Of a stretch of 64,000 nt of DNA, positions 54,477 to 62,939 are shown piece after piece (within the stretch, counting starts at the first letter, position 1; each line of letters begins with the position of its first letter). The notes beneath the pieces were generated by a model. The model was given only the letters and a program-made list of their open reading frames with translations. It made no database searches and was not told where the DNA came from. A program made the translations under genes and the position numbers. Source of the DNA: Corynebacterium spheniscorum (lineage in GTDB: Bacteria > Actinomycetota > Actinomycetes > Mycobacteriales > Mycobacteriaceae); assembly GCF_900113445.1 (NCBI RefSeq), contig NZ_FOPJ01000004.1, forward strand, positions 1-64,000. Direction: 5' to 3'.

Positions 54477-55560
54477 TGAAGAGGTTCTCTGAGCACACCC
54501 GTGTGCAGATCGTTGCGCAGCTCGAAAGCCGAGCAGCAAGCCGCATCGGGGCTGTCTAAGGGCGACATCGCCCGCGAGCTTGAAGCCAGCGAGGCTGTGC
54601 TGGTTCGTTGTCTCCGTAATTACCGCCAGTTGGGCCGTAGCGAAGCAATAGAACTGTTCGGGTTGCGACAGTAAAACGGGCGGCTGAAGAAGCTTCAGGG
54701 TGCAGCTAAATTGAAAGAGCCGCGTTCAAGGAGTTGCCGGAAAAATAGATTCTAAGCCAGTCGACCGGCATATCGCTGCCTATACGTTGACCCAATCGGG
54801 CTATAACCAACGATTGGCGTGCCAAGTCGCTGCGCTTTCCCGCTCAACCTACGACGCCTACCAGACTAAACGCCGAAATCACGCCCACATTACCGATAAT
54901 CAGAATCAAACGGAAGGTGATAAGAATGCCGCCGTACACGCTTGGCTGCGCGAGTTCGCCGCGACGCTCACCGGTGGGGCCACCGGCGAGCGTGGGAGTA
55001 CGCCAACGCCGAAGGATTCGAATCGACCACGATGCTCTCTGACAGCTATTGCGAGAAGAAAACCTGCGGGGTTTCCCGTGAACAACCCACAATGCGCACA
55101 GTTGCTGTATCCAGGCCACGCGATGAAGATTCTCTACGTTATCGATGAATGCACCCGAGTACATATCGGGGTTGCCATTGACAAGAAACTGCCCGCCAGC
55201 ATGGTTATCGAATTACCAGACACCTTCGCCCGCGAACGTGGCCGACCTGCAGTTATCCGAATGGACAACTGGCCAGAGCTCACCTGACCTGCGCTGGCGG
55301 CCCAGGCAAAAGAAGACAGCACCGTCTAGGCGTTTATCCCCCCAGTCAGGCCTTGGCAGAATGGATTCGTCGAATCGCTGCCCAACCGGATGCGCGAGGA
55401 AGTGCTAGAAGATAACCTATTGGAAGATTGTGCTGGTCTAGACTGCTGCCTAGCAGCGTGGTCCGATCGGTACAACAACTACCATCCACATTCCGCGTAG
55501 GCCTACCAACTCCCCGGCAGCCTTCACACAAGCCTGAAAACAGCGCCAACAAAACCCGCA
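54477..55560 (+). pseudogene. IS3-family element relic (orfA and orfB)
   Basis: The OrfA part begins MKRFSEHTRVQIVAQL at 54477, then shifts frame to GLSKGDIARELEASEAVL and LRNYRQLGRSEAI, the usual HTH of an IS3 OrfA. The OrfB part reads HIAAYTLTQSGYNQRLACQ at about 54765, then MKILYVIDECTR near 55122, RMDNWPEL, and after further shifts FVESLPNRMREEVLEDNL and WSDRYNNYHPHSA. Several frameshifts and stops inactivate it. The order and DDE-type residues identify it as IS3-family. It separates the toxin/immunity pair from the orphan immunity gene. Confidence 0.75.
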
Positions 55561-55966
55561 ACTATTAAGCTAAACCGTCCGAAAACTCAGACCAGACCAC
55601 AACCCATACAGCAGGCCTCCAGAGCGTTATAACCAGAACCACCGACACCTAATATTGAATTACCAGCTGCCACCGGGTTCACTGACAACCGGAACGAAAA
55701 CGATCGAATCCCAACCGGTCATGTTTTCTCCAACTGAACTGAGACCCCATTCCAGGCTAGAAGCTACCACCTATATTTATCGCCCCGGTCCTGCCTTTTT
55801 CGATGGTTAGATCTCAACAAGGATGGAATCCGACTGCACAATCACTCGACGAATCGAGGGAAAAGTGTTTGTACCGAGTAAATTTTCCGAACCTCTGGAT
55901 AAGATCGTTCTCGAGGATTAAAATATGAGCCAGAGCACTTAAACCCCGCAACTGAGGAGCGCCACA
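55561..55966. other. Gap between IS relic and orphan immunity-like gene
   Basis: About 400 bases with no intact gene. No remnant of a second secreted toxin gene is visible. The ribosome site CTGAGGAGCG for the next gene lies at its end. A minus ORF crossing into the next gene is rejected. Confidence 0.45.
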
Positions 55967-56158
55967 ATGGCTGATAACAGCAGCATTCCCCGCATTCACC
56001 CCAACGCAATTGTCGTCGGCGTCATGGGGGCATTCCTTGCCATCTGGCTAGCCGGTAGAAATGGCTCGGTAGTTACGGGCGAGATCTTCTTTGCCGTAAC
56101 CATCCTCGCTGCCATTGCCGTCAACCATGTCAAAAAGCGCGAGCTTCTGACTACGTAA
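55967..56158 (+). CDS. 63-residue two-helix membrane protein, orphan paralog of the candidate immunity protein
   Basis: Begins with ATG 55967 after GAGGAG. The 63 residues have the same layout as the 58-residue protein at 53474: a hydrophilic start, [25 protein letters not shown] loop, [17 protein letters not shown] and a basic tail. No secreted partner is next to it, so it would give immunity without a toxin, or act differently. It overlaps the convergent tatB gene by 8 bases at its 3' end, so it is right at the right border of the island. Confidence 0.75.
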   Translation: MADNSSIPRIHPNAIVVGVMGAFLAIWLAGRNGSVVTGEIFFAVTILAAIAVNHVKKRELLTT

Positions 56159-56696
56159 TATCATCCCAGGAGAATTCGCCACGGCTATGCGGTTGTGGCG
56201 GATCTTGTGGGGCCGGCGCGGGCTGCTGCGGGGCAGCCGCCTGCTGGGGCGGGGTTGGGGCCGGGCGGGTTGGCGGTGCCGGTGTTGGGGGCGGCACCTG
56301 TTGGTTCATCGGTACGGATGAGCGCTGCACCTGGTAGCTTTCCGGGGCATTCATGCTCTGGCGATAAGCCTGGCCAGCTGTATCCTCGGCCATGATTTTC
56401 CGGGGATCGAAGCTATCGAGGAATTCGCCATCACCATCAAAGAGGGCTTTGGTGAGTGCCGCTTTGGGGCCCATGCGCTGCAGGGCAGCAAGCTGGCCGA
56501 TGGGTTTTTTAAATTCTTCAAATTCTTGGCCGAACTCGCCATCGAGTTCTTTCTTGGCGTTATTGATGGCTTTGCGGGCAGCGAATAGTGCCGCACGCAC
56601 ATCCTTGACCACCTCGGGGAGGCGTTCGGGGCCTAGGACAATGAGGCCCACGATGAGGATCCCGAAGATCTCAAACCAGCCAATATTTGAAAACAC
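56151..56696 (-). CDS. tatB: Sec-independent protein translocase subunit TatB
   Basis: A 181-residue TatB, which with TatC recognises twin-arginine signals at the membrane. [20 protein letters not shown] is the short membrane helix, followed by the conserved hinge [14 protein letters not shown] and an amphipathic helix. The long C-terminal tail is Pro/Gln/Ala-rich ([16 protein letters not shown]). In corynebacteria tatB lies near sigE and the anti-sigma gene, as here. The ATG ends at 56696. The 3' end overlaps the orphan small membrane gene. Confidence 0.93.
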   Translation of the reverse strand: MFSNIGWFEIFGILIVGLIVLGPERLPEVVKDVRAALFAARKAINNAKKELDGEFGQEFEEFKKPIGQLAALQRMGPKAALTKALFDGDGEFLDSFDPRKIMAEDTAGQAYRQSMNAPESYQVQRSSVPMNQQVPPPTPAPPTRPAPTPPQQAAAPQQPAPAPQDPPQPHSRGEFSWDDIT

Positions 56697-56732
56697 ACAT
56701 CCACCTTAGCGCTCGCCCTATACTTCGGCATG

Positions 56733-57326
56733 CTAGCTGCCTAAAACGCGCCTCCACCAGGAGGTTTCTTGGGTATTGGGGTCGTTAACCTTCACCTTGA
56801 TATCGCTTAAAACGCTGAGCCCCTTGATGAACACCTTGGGTGCGCCGGGTAGCGGGGCGCTGGATTCAATCTTGTTGTCCGACAGGATTGCATTGTTGTC
56901 GCTATAAACTTGGACGCCGGGTGGCACGGTTATTTTCAGGTCGCTGAGCACCAAGGTTGCATTGATAACGATCTCTAGAGACGAAGGCGTAGCTTCGCAG
57001 AGATCTAAGTTAACATCCCCAAGTACTGACACTACGGTCATTTCCTTCGGGATCACCCAGTTACCGGTTCGTTTATGGTCACTCAAGACCGCGATGGCGG
57101 TACCAGAAGCCTCTCGTGGAGCGGGAGGTTCACCAAAGGGAGAAAGTTCAGAGCCGACGTGCGACTCCAGAATGAGTTTTTCTAATTGCTTCGGGTCTTC
57201 GGTAGACCACACCAAGCCAGCGAGTTCGCTGAACTCTCCTAGATCAAGGCGACCCTCCCCCACTGCTCTTTCTAAGACCGCTTGAGTTTCCTGTCTCAAG
57301 GGATACAGCGGATCAGGGGTGGTCAT
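56733..57326 (-). CDS. DUF1707/LiaF-like protein
   Basis: A 197-residue soluble protein. The first 55 residues form the DUF1707 (SHOCT-like) domain, typified by GRLDLGEFSELAGLVWSTEDPKQLEKL, and the C-terminal half has the beta-rich repeat of the LiaF/YvqF family (IAVLSDHKRTGNWVIP, SVLGDVNLDL, ATLVLSDLKITVP). Such proteins act in cell-envelope stress sensing. The gene overlaps the end of the anti-sigma factor by 4 bases (ATGA), so it belongs to that operon and might modulate SigE. Confidence 0.85.
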   Translation of the reverse strand: MTTPDPLYPLRQETQAVLERAVGEGRLDLGEFSELAGLVWSTEDPKQLEKLILESHVGSELSPFGEPPAPREASGTAIAVLSDHKRTGNWVIPKEMTVVSVLGDVNLDLCEATPSSLEIVINATLVLSDLKITVPPGVQVYSDNNAILSDNKIESSAPLPGAPKVFIKGLSVLSDIKVKVNDPNTQETSWWRRVLGS

Positions 57327-57730
57327 AAGTTCTCCGGGTGCGAGTGCTTCTGGGTCTTTTTACGCATACGGCCCGCGATACCGCTGAGATGGGTATTAAA
57401 GAGTTCTTTGATGCGTTCGCGGTCCGGTGCATCTGGCGGCAAGCAGGCCTTGGGCCCTTGAGGGCAAGACACTTCAATGCCAGCGAGTTTGGCTATGAGA
57501 TCACTCGGTGCGTGCAGGGTGCTATCAACTTGGGAGCAGGCCTGCAGGGCTGCGGCGGCGCGGCATTGGCGTTCTACTTCGGCGCGGCACTCTGGGCAAT
57601 CCATGAGATGATTCTCAGCGCGGCGAACAGCGGCGGGGGTGAGTTCCTTGTCGACGTATGCGGCGACAGCTTCAGGGCTTAGGTGCTCGATGGAAGCGAA
57701 TTCTTTGCGTCTTTTAGGTAGCTTCTGCAT
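57323..57730 (-). CDS. cseE: Zinc-binding anti-sigma factor of SigE
   Basis: A 135-residue anti-sigma factor of the ZAS type. H41, C45 and C48 in ENHLMDCPECRAEVE are the zinc ligands together with an upstream His (H16), and the helix preceding it binds the sigma factor. I start at ATG 57730 (MQKLPKRRKEF); the longer open frame begins in the promoter region. There is no membrane helix, so it is soluble and likely redox- or zinc-responsive. Its place directly after sigE, as in C. glutamicum where CseE controls SigE, supports the name. Confidence 0.85.
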   Translation of the reverse strand: MQKLPKRRKEFASIEHLSPEAVAAYVDKELTPAAVRRAENHLMDCPECRAEVERQCRAAAALQACSQVDSTLHAPSDLIAKLAGIEVSCPQGPKACLPPDAPDRERIKELFNTHLSGIAGRMRKKTQKHSHPENL

Positions 57731-57867
57731 GGCGGAAACAAACCACCTCCTTCGTGTTCTTTCTTCCCCACTGTAGGCGGATACTAAAGAAAATGCTTGG
57801 ATAAACCGCTGGAGATAATTCACAAAAGCGGTGCCCTTAACAAAGGACACCGCTTCAATGAATGTGT

Positions 57868-58563
57868 TTAGCGACTGGGGATCAACAGCTGTGCATCACT
57901 ATCGTGGGCCGCGGCTTTCTCCAGGCTGGCGCGCAATTGGCTACGTCCGCGGTGGATACGGGAACGCACGGTACCCATCTTCACGCCGAGGGTATCGGCA
58001 ATCTCGTCATAGCTCATGCCGACCACGTCGCAGAGCACCACGGCGACTCGGAAATCAGGTCCGAGTTCATCCAGGGCACGTTGGAGGACGGGGTCGAGGT
58101 GCGTGACGCTATAGGCCTGCTCTGGGGTGAGCTCATTGCCGGGGACGCGTTCATAGTCCTCGGGTAGGGCTTCCATGCGGATGCGGGCGCGGTGGCGCAC
58201 CATATCGAGGAAGAGGTTAGTGGTGATGCGGTGCAGCCAGCCTTCGAAGGTACCCGGGCGGTAGTTCTTCAAGGAGCGGAATACTCGCATGAAGGTTTCC
58301 TGGGTGAGGTCTTCAGCATCATGGGGGTTACCGGAGAGGCGATAGGCCAGGCGGTAAACACTGTCGGCATGTTCGGCAACGAGTTCACCCCAGCTAGGCA
58401 TGGTGCCGGTGCCGGCGTCGAAGGCGGCGGTTCCTTGCAGCTCTTGGTCCGGTTGAGTTTCGGGTGTTGTTTGGGAGGCTGCTTTTTGATCGATGATGTT
58501 CTCCGTAGTATCAACGTTCTGGGCACGCGAAGGGACCGAAGTGCGGGGCTTGCGTGCTGTCAT
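57868..58563 (-). CDS. sigE: ECF sigma factor SigE
   Basis: A 231-residue extracytoplasmic function sigma factor directing the envelope stress response. A 50-residue Thr/Gln-rich N-terminal extension precedes region 2, which contains [31 protein letters not shown] (region 2.1-2.2) and [15 protein letters not shown] (2.4). Region 4 with [23 protein letters not shown] is the -35 binding helix-turn-helix. It is encoded upstream of its anti-sigma gene on the same strand with a gap of 137 bases. The ATG ends at 58563. Divergent from the O-methyltransferase gene, an arrangement also known in mycobacteria. Confidence 0.93.
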   Translation of the reverse strand: MTARKPRTSVPSRAQNVDTTENIIDQKAASQTTPETQPDQELQGTAAFDAGTGTMPSWGELVAEHADSVYRLAYRLSGNPHDAEDLTQETFMRVFRSLKNYRPGTFEGWLHRITTNLFLDMVRHRARIRMEALPEDYERVPGNELTPEQAYSVTHLDPVLQRALDELGPDFRVAVVLCDVVGMSYDEIADTLGVKMGTVRSRIHRGRSQLRASLEKAAAHDSDAQLLIPSR

Positions 58564-58674
58564 GGTTGTTATTGTGCCGGATTATGCTTTGGAACTCCAT
58601 ATGGGAACCTGGACATTTCCTGGCAGTCACACCCATCTACCCCCGCGGCTGCTCATGCCTTTAGACTTAAAGCC

Positions 58675-59313
58675 GTGAATCCTGCCTTGAGTTCTTATAT
58701 TGAGTCCACCGCCAACGAAGATGAAGCACTCCACAACGCACGGCAAGATGCTGAGGAGTTTGGCTTAACAGTGCCGGATATTATGACCGGCCAGCTCTTA
58801 ACCGCGCTGACCGCGATGACCCGGAACTCGCGGAGCACCGGTGCGGTGGCGGTCACCCCAGCAGCTTCAGTGGTGGGCCTATATATATTGAAGGGCTTGG
58901 ATTCCACCGGGATCTTGACCTGCATTGATCCGGAGGCTGAGCATCAACGTCAAGCTCGCCAAACCTTCCGCGATGCTGGTTATTCCCCCTCGCGTTATCG
59001 CTTCTTACCCTCCCGCCCACTTGAGGTGATGGGGCGCTTAGCGGAGGCCTCTTATCAACTGATTTATGTGGACGCTTCACCAATGGATATGTGCGCCATG
59101 GTTACTACCGCCTGGCCGCTGCTTACCGAAGGTGGCGTGCTGATTATGGCGGATGCCCTCTTAGATGGCACGTTGGCTGATGAAAGTCGGAAGGATCGTT
59201 TGACGGTCTCCGCTCGGGAAGCCGATGCGCTGATTAATTCCTTGGAAGGTGCGGTGGTGAGCCGTTTGCCTTTGGGGGCTGGGATGACCTTGGTTACCAA
59301 AACCACTCCCTAG
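58675..59313 (+). CDS. O-methyltransferase family protein
   Basis: A 212-residue SAM-dependent O-methyltransferase of the type found beside sigE in mycobacteria and corynebacteria. LYILKGLDSTGILTCIDPEAE near residue 62-80 holds the Gly-containing SAM loop and the acidic residue that binds the ribose; YVDASPMDM and the C-terminal GMTLVTK follow the class pattern. The GTG at 58675 is preceded by TAGACT at 58662-58667, a good -10 element for transcription starting right at the GTG, so the mRNA is probably leaderless. Substrate is unknown. The gene ends at the terminator at 59321. Confidence 0.85.
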   Translation: MNPALSSYIESTANEDEALHNARQDAEEFGLTVPDIMTGQLLTALTAMTRNSRSTGAVAVTPAASVVGLYILKGLDSTGILTCIDPEAEHQRQARQTFRDAGYSPSRYRFLPSRPLEVMGRLAEASYQLIYVDASPMDMCAMVTTAWPLLTEGGVLIMADALLDGTLADESRKDRLTVSAREADALINSLEGAVVSRLPLGAGMTLVTKTTP

Positions 59314-59320
59314 TGGGCAT

Positions 59321-59354
59321 AAAAGTAGCCCCCGCTTTTGCGGGGGCTACTTTT
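59321..59354. terminator. Bidirectional terminator between O-methyltransferase and glgC
   Basis: AAAAGTAGCCCCCGC at 59321-59335 pairs with GCGGGGGCTACTTTT at 59340-59354 over a TTTT loop. T runs flank both sides. Confidence 0.93.
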
Positions 59355-59361
59355 GTTTGGG

Positions 59362-60579
59362 CTAGACGGTTTCGTTCTTCCCGACGACGACAACGCCACC
59401 GGCAGATACGGTGAAGCGTTCAGCATCGCGGGCACGATCGACGCCAAGGATCTCGCCTTCGCGGACCTTGACGTTCTTATCGAGGATGGCGTGGCGAACC
59501 ACGGCTCCCTTACCCACGCGAACACCTGGCATGAGCACGGAACCTTCAACCGTGGCGCCTTCTTCAACATGAACTCCGGTGGAGAGCACGGAATTGCGGA
59601 CCGTACCGCCGGAGATGATGCAGCCCGGCGCGACCATGGAGGATTGCGCAATACCGCCTTGGACGAACTTTGCAGGAGGCAGGTTCTGGCGGTCCGTCGA
59701 GCGGATGGGCCACTTGTTGTTGTAGAGGTTGAAGATGGGGTGCACGGAGATCAGGTCCATGTGGGCCTCGTAGAAGGCGTCGATGGTACCGACGTCACGC
59801 CAGTAGCCGCGGTCGCGGTCGGTGGCGCCGGGGACCTCATTGGCGGAGAAGTCATAGACACCAGCCTCATTGCGGGAAACGAAATAAGGAATGATGTCGC
59901 CGCCCATGTCGTGGGTGGAGTCCGGGTTTTCTTCATCATCGTGAAGTGCCCGGATGAGTGCTTCGGTGGTGAAGACATAATTACCCATGGAGGCGTAGGT
60001 GACCTCGGGGTCATCCGGGACTGCCGGCGGGTTCTCGGGCTTTTCGAGGAACTCCGAGATGGTGCCGTCTTCTTCAGCTTGGATGCAGCCGAAGGCGGAC
60101 GCTTCGCTGCGCGGGATGCGGATCCCGGCGACGGTGCAGGCCTTGCCGGAGGCGATATGCTGCTCCACCATTTGCTCGGGATCCATGCGGTAGACGTGGT
60201 CCGCGCCGAAGACGATGACGTATTCGGGGTTCTCGTCATAAATGAGGTTGAGAGATTGCAGCAAGGCATCGGCGGAGCCGGTGAACCAGCGCTTGCCGAG
60301 GCGTTGCTGTGCCGGAACCGAGGCGATGTATTGACTGGTGGGCCCCAATAGCTGCCACGCCTGGGAAATGTGGCGGTCCAGCGAGTGGGACTTGTATTGA
60401 GTCAACACCGCGATTTTGAGGTAACCGGCGTTGGCTAGGTTCGACAATACAAAGTCGATAAGACGATAGGTCCCGCCGAAAGGAACGGCTGGTTTGGCGC
60501 GGTCTTCGGTTAGGGGGAAGAGGCGTTTTCCTTCGCCGCCGGCGAGAACAATGGCTAGGACATTCGGTTGGCTTCTCAC
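59362..60579 (-). CDS. glgC: Glucose-1-phosphate adenylyltransferase
   Basis: A roughly 405-residue ADP-glucose pyrophosphorylase. [11 protein letters not shown] in [20 protein letters not shown] is the nucleotide-binding loop, and [22 protein letters not shown]-like [21 protein letters not shown] and [11 protein letters not shown] mark the substrate site. The C-terminal beta-helix holds repeats of [11 protein letters not shown] and [10 protein letters not shown] choose GTG 60579 ([11 protein letters not shown]) because the family starts there; the frame is open to an ATG at 60651. It makes ADP-glucose for the divergent glgA. In actinobacteria this pair feeds alpha-glucan and glycogen. Confidence 0.93.
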   Translation of the reverse strand: MRSQPNVLAIVLAGGEGKRLFPLTEDRAKPAVPFGGTYRLIDFVLSNLANAGYLKIAVLTQYKSHSLDRHISQAWQLLGPTSQYIASVPAQQRLGKRWFTGSADALLQSLNLIYDENPEYVIVFGADHVYRMDPEQMVEQHIASGKACTVAGIRIPRSEASAFGCIQAEEDGTISEFLEKPENPPAVPDDPEVTYASMGNYVFTTEALIRALHDDEENPDSTHDMGGDIIPYFVSRNEAGVYDFSANEVPGATDRDRGYWRDVGTIDAFYEAHMDLISVHPIFNLYNNKWPIRSTDRQNLPPAKFVQGGIAQSSMVAPGCIISGGTVRNSVLSTGVHVEEGATVEGSVLMPGVRVGKGAVVRHAILDKNVKVREGEILGVDRARDAERFTVSAGGVVVVGKNETV

Positions 60580-60697
60580 TCTTTCCAACTTATTAGTTTT
60601 TTGAGTTTCGCGCCGTATTAGTGGCGTGGTACATGACACAGATACCCCCATTCGGTGATTTCGGCACCTGGGGGTGTTTCAACCTAAGCTGGTGCTT

Positions 60698-61870
60698 ATG
60701 AGAGTTGGAATGATGACTAAAGAGTATCCGCCGGAAGTTTATGGGGGCGCGGGTGTACATGTCACTGAATTAACTCGCTTCATGCGCGAGATTGTGCCAG
60801 TGGATGTGCATTGCATGGGGGCTCCGCGAGACGCTGAAGGCGTATATGTTCATGGTGTGGACCCGGCCTTAGAAGAGGCGAATCCGGCGATTAAGACGCT
60901 GTCGACAGGCCTGCGGATGGCGGAAGCAGCAAATAATGTGGATGTGGTGCATTCGCATACCTGGTATGCGGGGTTGGGCGGGCACCTAGCCGGCAAGCTG
61001 CATGGCATTCCGCATGTGGCGACCGCGCACTCTTTGGAGCCGCATCGCCCCTGGAAGCGGGAGCAATTAGGGGGCGGCTACGAGGTGAGTTCTTGGTCTG
61101 AGAAGAACACCATGGAGTATGCCGATGCGGTGATTGCGGTGTCGGCGAAGATGAAGGACGCCATTTTGGAGGCTTATCCGCGCATTGCGGAGGAGCGCAT
61201 CCATGTGGTGCTCAATGGTATTGATACCCAGCTGTGGCAGCCGCGTCCGACCTTGGATGAGGCGGAGGATTCGGTGCTCAAGCAATTGGGTGTGGATCCG
61301 GATCGCCCGATTGTGGCCTTCGTTGGCCGCATCACCAGGCAAAAGGGTGTGGAGCACCTGGTGAAGGCCGCTGCGGACTTTGATGAGGGCGTGCAGTTGG
61401 TGTTGTGCGCTGGGGCCCCGGATACCCCGGAGATTGCGGCTCGTACTACTGCTTTGGTGGAGGAGTTGCAGGCTAAGCGCGAGGGGATCCACTGGGTGCA
61501 GGATATGCTGCCGCAACCGAAGATCCAGGAGATTTTAACTGCTGCGGATACCTTTGTGTGCCCCTCTATCTATGAGCCCTTGGGCATTGTGAACCTGGAG
61601 GCGATGGCCTGCGGTACTGCGGTGGTGGCCTCTGATGTGGGCGGTATCCCTGAGGTTGTGGTTGATGGTGATACCGGCACCTTGGTGCACTATGACGAAG
61701 CTGATGCGGCCAGCTTTGAGAAGGATTTGGCTGAGCAGGTGAATGCTATGGTGGCGGATCGTGCCAAGGCTAAGGAATTCGGAAAGAAGGGCCGCGAGCG
61801 GGCCGTGGAAGAATTCTCTTGGGCAACTATTGCGCAACAGACGGTAGATATTTATAAATCACTCATCTAG
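60698..61870 (+). CDS. glgA: Glycogen synthase / alpha-maltose-1-phosphate synthase (GlgA/GlgM)
   Basis: A 390-residue GT4-type glycosyltransferase using ADP-glucose. The ATG at 60698 (MRVGMMTKEYPPEVYGG) fits the family start; TAAGCT 10 bases upstream may be the -10 element of a leaderless mRNA. VHSHTWYAGLGGHLAG and SIYEPLGIVNLEAMACG contain the nucleotide-sugar binding residues (E, x7, E). In mycobacteria the equivalent enzyme makes maltose-1-phosphate from ADP-glucose and glucose-1-phosphate rather than extending glycogen, so the product here may be the same. It is transcribed divergently from glgC, which supplies the substrate. Confidence 0.93.
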   Translation: MRVGMMTKEYPPEVYGGAGVHVTELTRFMREIVPVDVHCMGAPRDAEGVYVHGVDPALEEANPAIKTLSTGLRMAEAANNVDVVHSHTWYAGLGGHLAGKLHGIPHVATAHSLEPHRPWKREQLGGGYEVSSWSEKNTMEYADAVIAVSAKMKDAILEAYPRIAEERIHVVLNGIDTQLWQPRPTLDEAEDSVLKQLGVDPDRPIVAFVGRITRQKGVEHLVKAAADFDEGVQLVLCAGAPDTPEIAARTTALVEELQAKREGIHWVQDMLPQPKIQEILTAADTFVCPSIYEPLGIVNLEAMACGTAVVASDVGGIPEVVVDGDTGTLVHYDEADAASFEKDLAEQVNAMVADRAKAKEFGKKGRERAVEEFSWATIAQQTVDIYKSLI

Positions 61871-61877
61871 GCGAACA

Positions 61878-61916
61878 GGGATATATCGCGGTGGGGTACT
61901 GCGATATATCCCTTTA
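61878..61916 (+). terminator. Terminator after glgA
   Basis: GGGATATATCGC at 61878-61889 pairs with GCGATATATCCC at 61901-61912, a perfect 12-base stem, followed by TTTAGC. Confidence 0.9.
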
Positions 61917-61985
61917 GCTACTTTAGGGGTGACTACACCCTGTGTTTCTATGCATGTGAATCGAAGAAGGGTAATACTTGGGTGT

Positions 61986-62870
61986 ATGAAATCCGGTGTG
62001 CTCTTTTGCGCGGCACTGCTACTGGTGGGATGCTCTGACTCCCGTGAAACTCAACCACCGTCGTCTGCCGTCACTAGCTCCTCGCCGCAGAATGAGAACG
62101 CCCGCGGAAGGACGATCTCGGGGAGCGAAAATATTCATTGGGCGGTGGCTGTGGCTGGGCAGCCGGGTGTGTGTTGGAGCGATGGGGTGCTGCGGTGTGC
62201 GTGGGAGGGGCGTTTGCGGGGTGTGGAGCGGTGTGCGGATACGACCTTGTTGACGTGGGAGGAGGACAAGGTCGTGGATGTGGCGTGTGTGAAGGCGGCG
62301 GATGTGCGGGTGCGGCCGGAGGAGGCGCGGCAGCTGCGGGCTGGTGAGGTACTGAGTTTGGGGGGTTATGAGTTCGAAGGGTCGACGAATCCGGGGTTGA
62401 TTGTGCGGCGCTCGCAGACAGAAGGGTTTGTGATGGCTCCGGAAGAAACCTGGGGGTTTAACCACACTTTCTTCCGGCCGCCATATCGAGCACTGCCGAA
62501 AGCAGAAGCGTTTAGGTACGTGCCGACCTGGCTGTTGGGACAGTGGACGGAGCATTCTCGAGGTATGCAGATCACCCCGGATGGGGCGGTGAGCGTGCGG
62601 GTGAATGCGGGGCCGGCGCGAACGATAATGGAGTTTGAGGGTGTGTTGACGCAGGTTGATGGTGGGCGGGACCACGGTGAGTTTGAGCTGAAGGTACGGG
62701 CTGTGAAGCTGCTGGATACTGAAGAGTTTCCGCAGGGCCTACAAGCTGGAGAAATGCTGAAATTTGGGGTTGTAGATGGGGTGGCGAAGATGGCGGGTTT
62801 TGAGTTGAGTTTTTGTGACGTGGAGGGCGCGCTCAGTGCGGGCAGGCGGGTAGCACCCTGCGGGGACTAG
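61986..62870 (+). CDS. Lipoprotein, unknown function
   Basis: A 294-residue lipoprotein. MKSGVLFCAALLLVGC ends in a lipobox with Cys16, followed by a Ser/Pro/Thr-rich linker. The mature part contains several Trp, Cys and Asp residues (GQPGVCWSDGVLRCAWEGR, CADTTLLTW, DVACVKAADVR), with cysteines possibly in disulfides. I place the start at the ATG 61986; in-frame ATG and GTG codons upstream at 61929-61956 lack a signal-like order. The coding strand is very G- and GTG-rich compared with its neighbours, perhaps because it is a less constrained gene. The function is unknown. Confidence 0.72.
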   Translation: MKSGVLFCAALLLVGCSDSRETQPPSSAVTSSSPQNENARGRTISGSENIHWAVAVAGQPGVCWSDGVLRCAWEGRLRGVERCADTTLLTWEEDKVVDVACVKAADVRVRPEEARQLRAGEVLSLGGYEFEGSTNPGLIVRRSQTEGFVMAPEETWGFNHTFFRPPYRALPKAEAFRYVPTWLLGQWTEHSRGMQITPDGAVSVRVNAGPARTIMEFEGVLTQVDGGRDHGEFELKVRAVKLLDTEEFPQGLQAGEMLKFGVVDGVAKMAGFELSFCDVEGALSAGRRVAPCGD

Positions 62871-62939
62871 CGCATGTTTGGTGCAACATCACTATCCTCG
62901 GGCATGTATTGACACTTCGCCAGGAGGAACGCACCCAAT

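Noticed and set aside
55814..55999. 61-codon minus ORF overlapping the orphan small membrane gene
   Set aside because: The plus-strand gene has a clear ribosome site and a paralog; this frame has neither.
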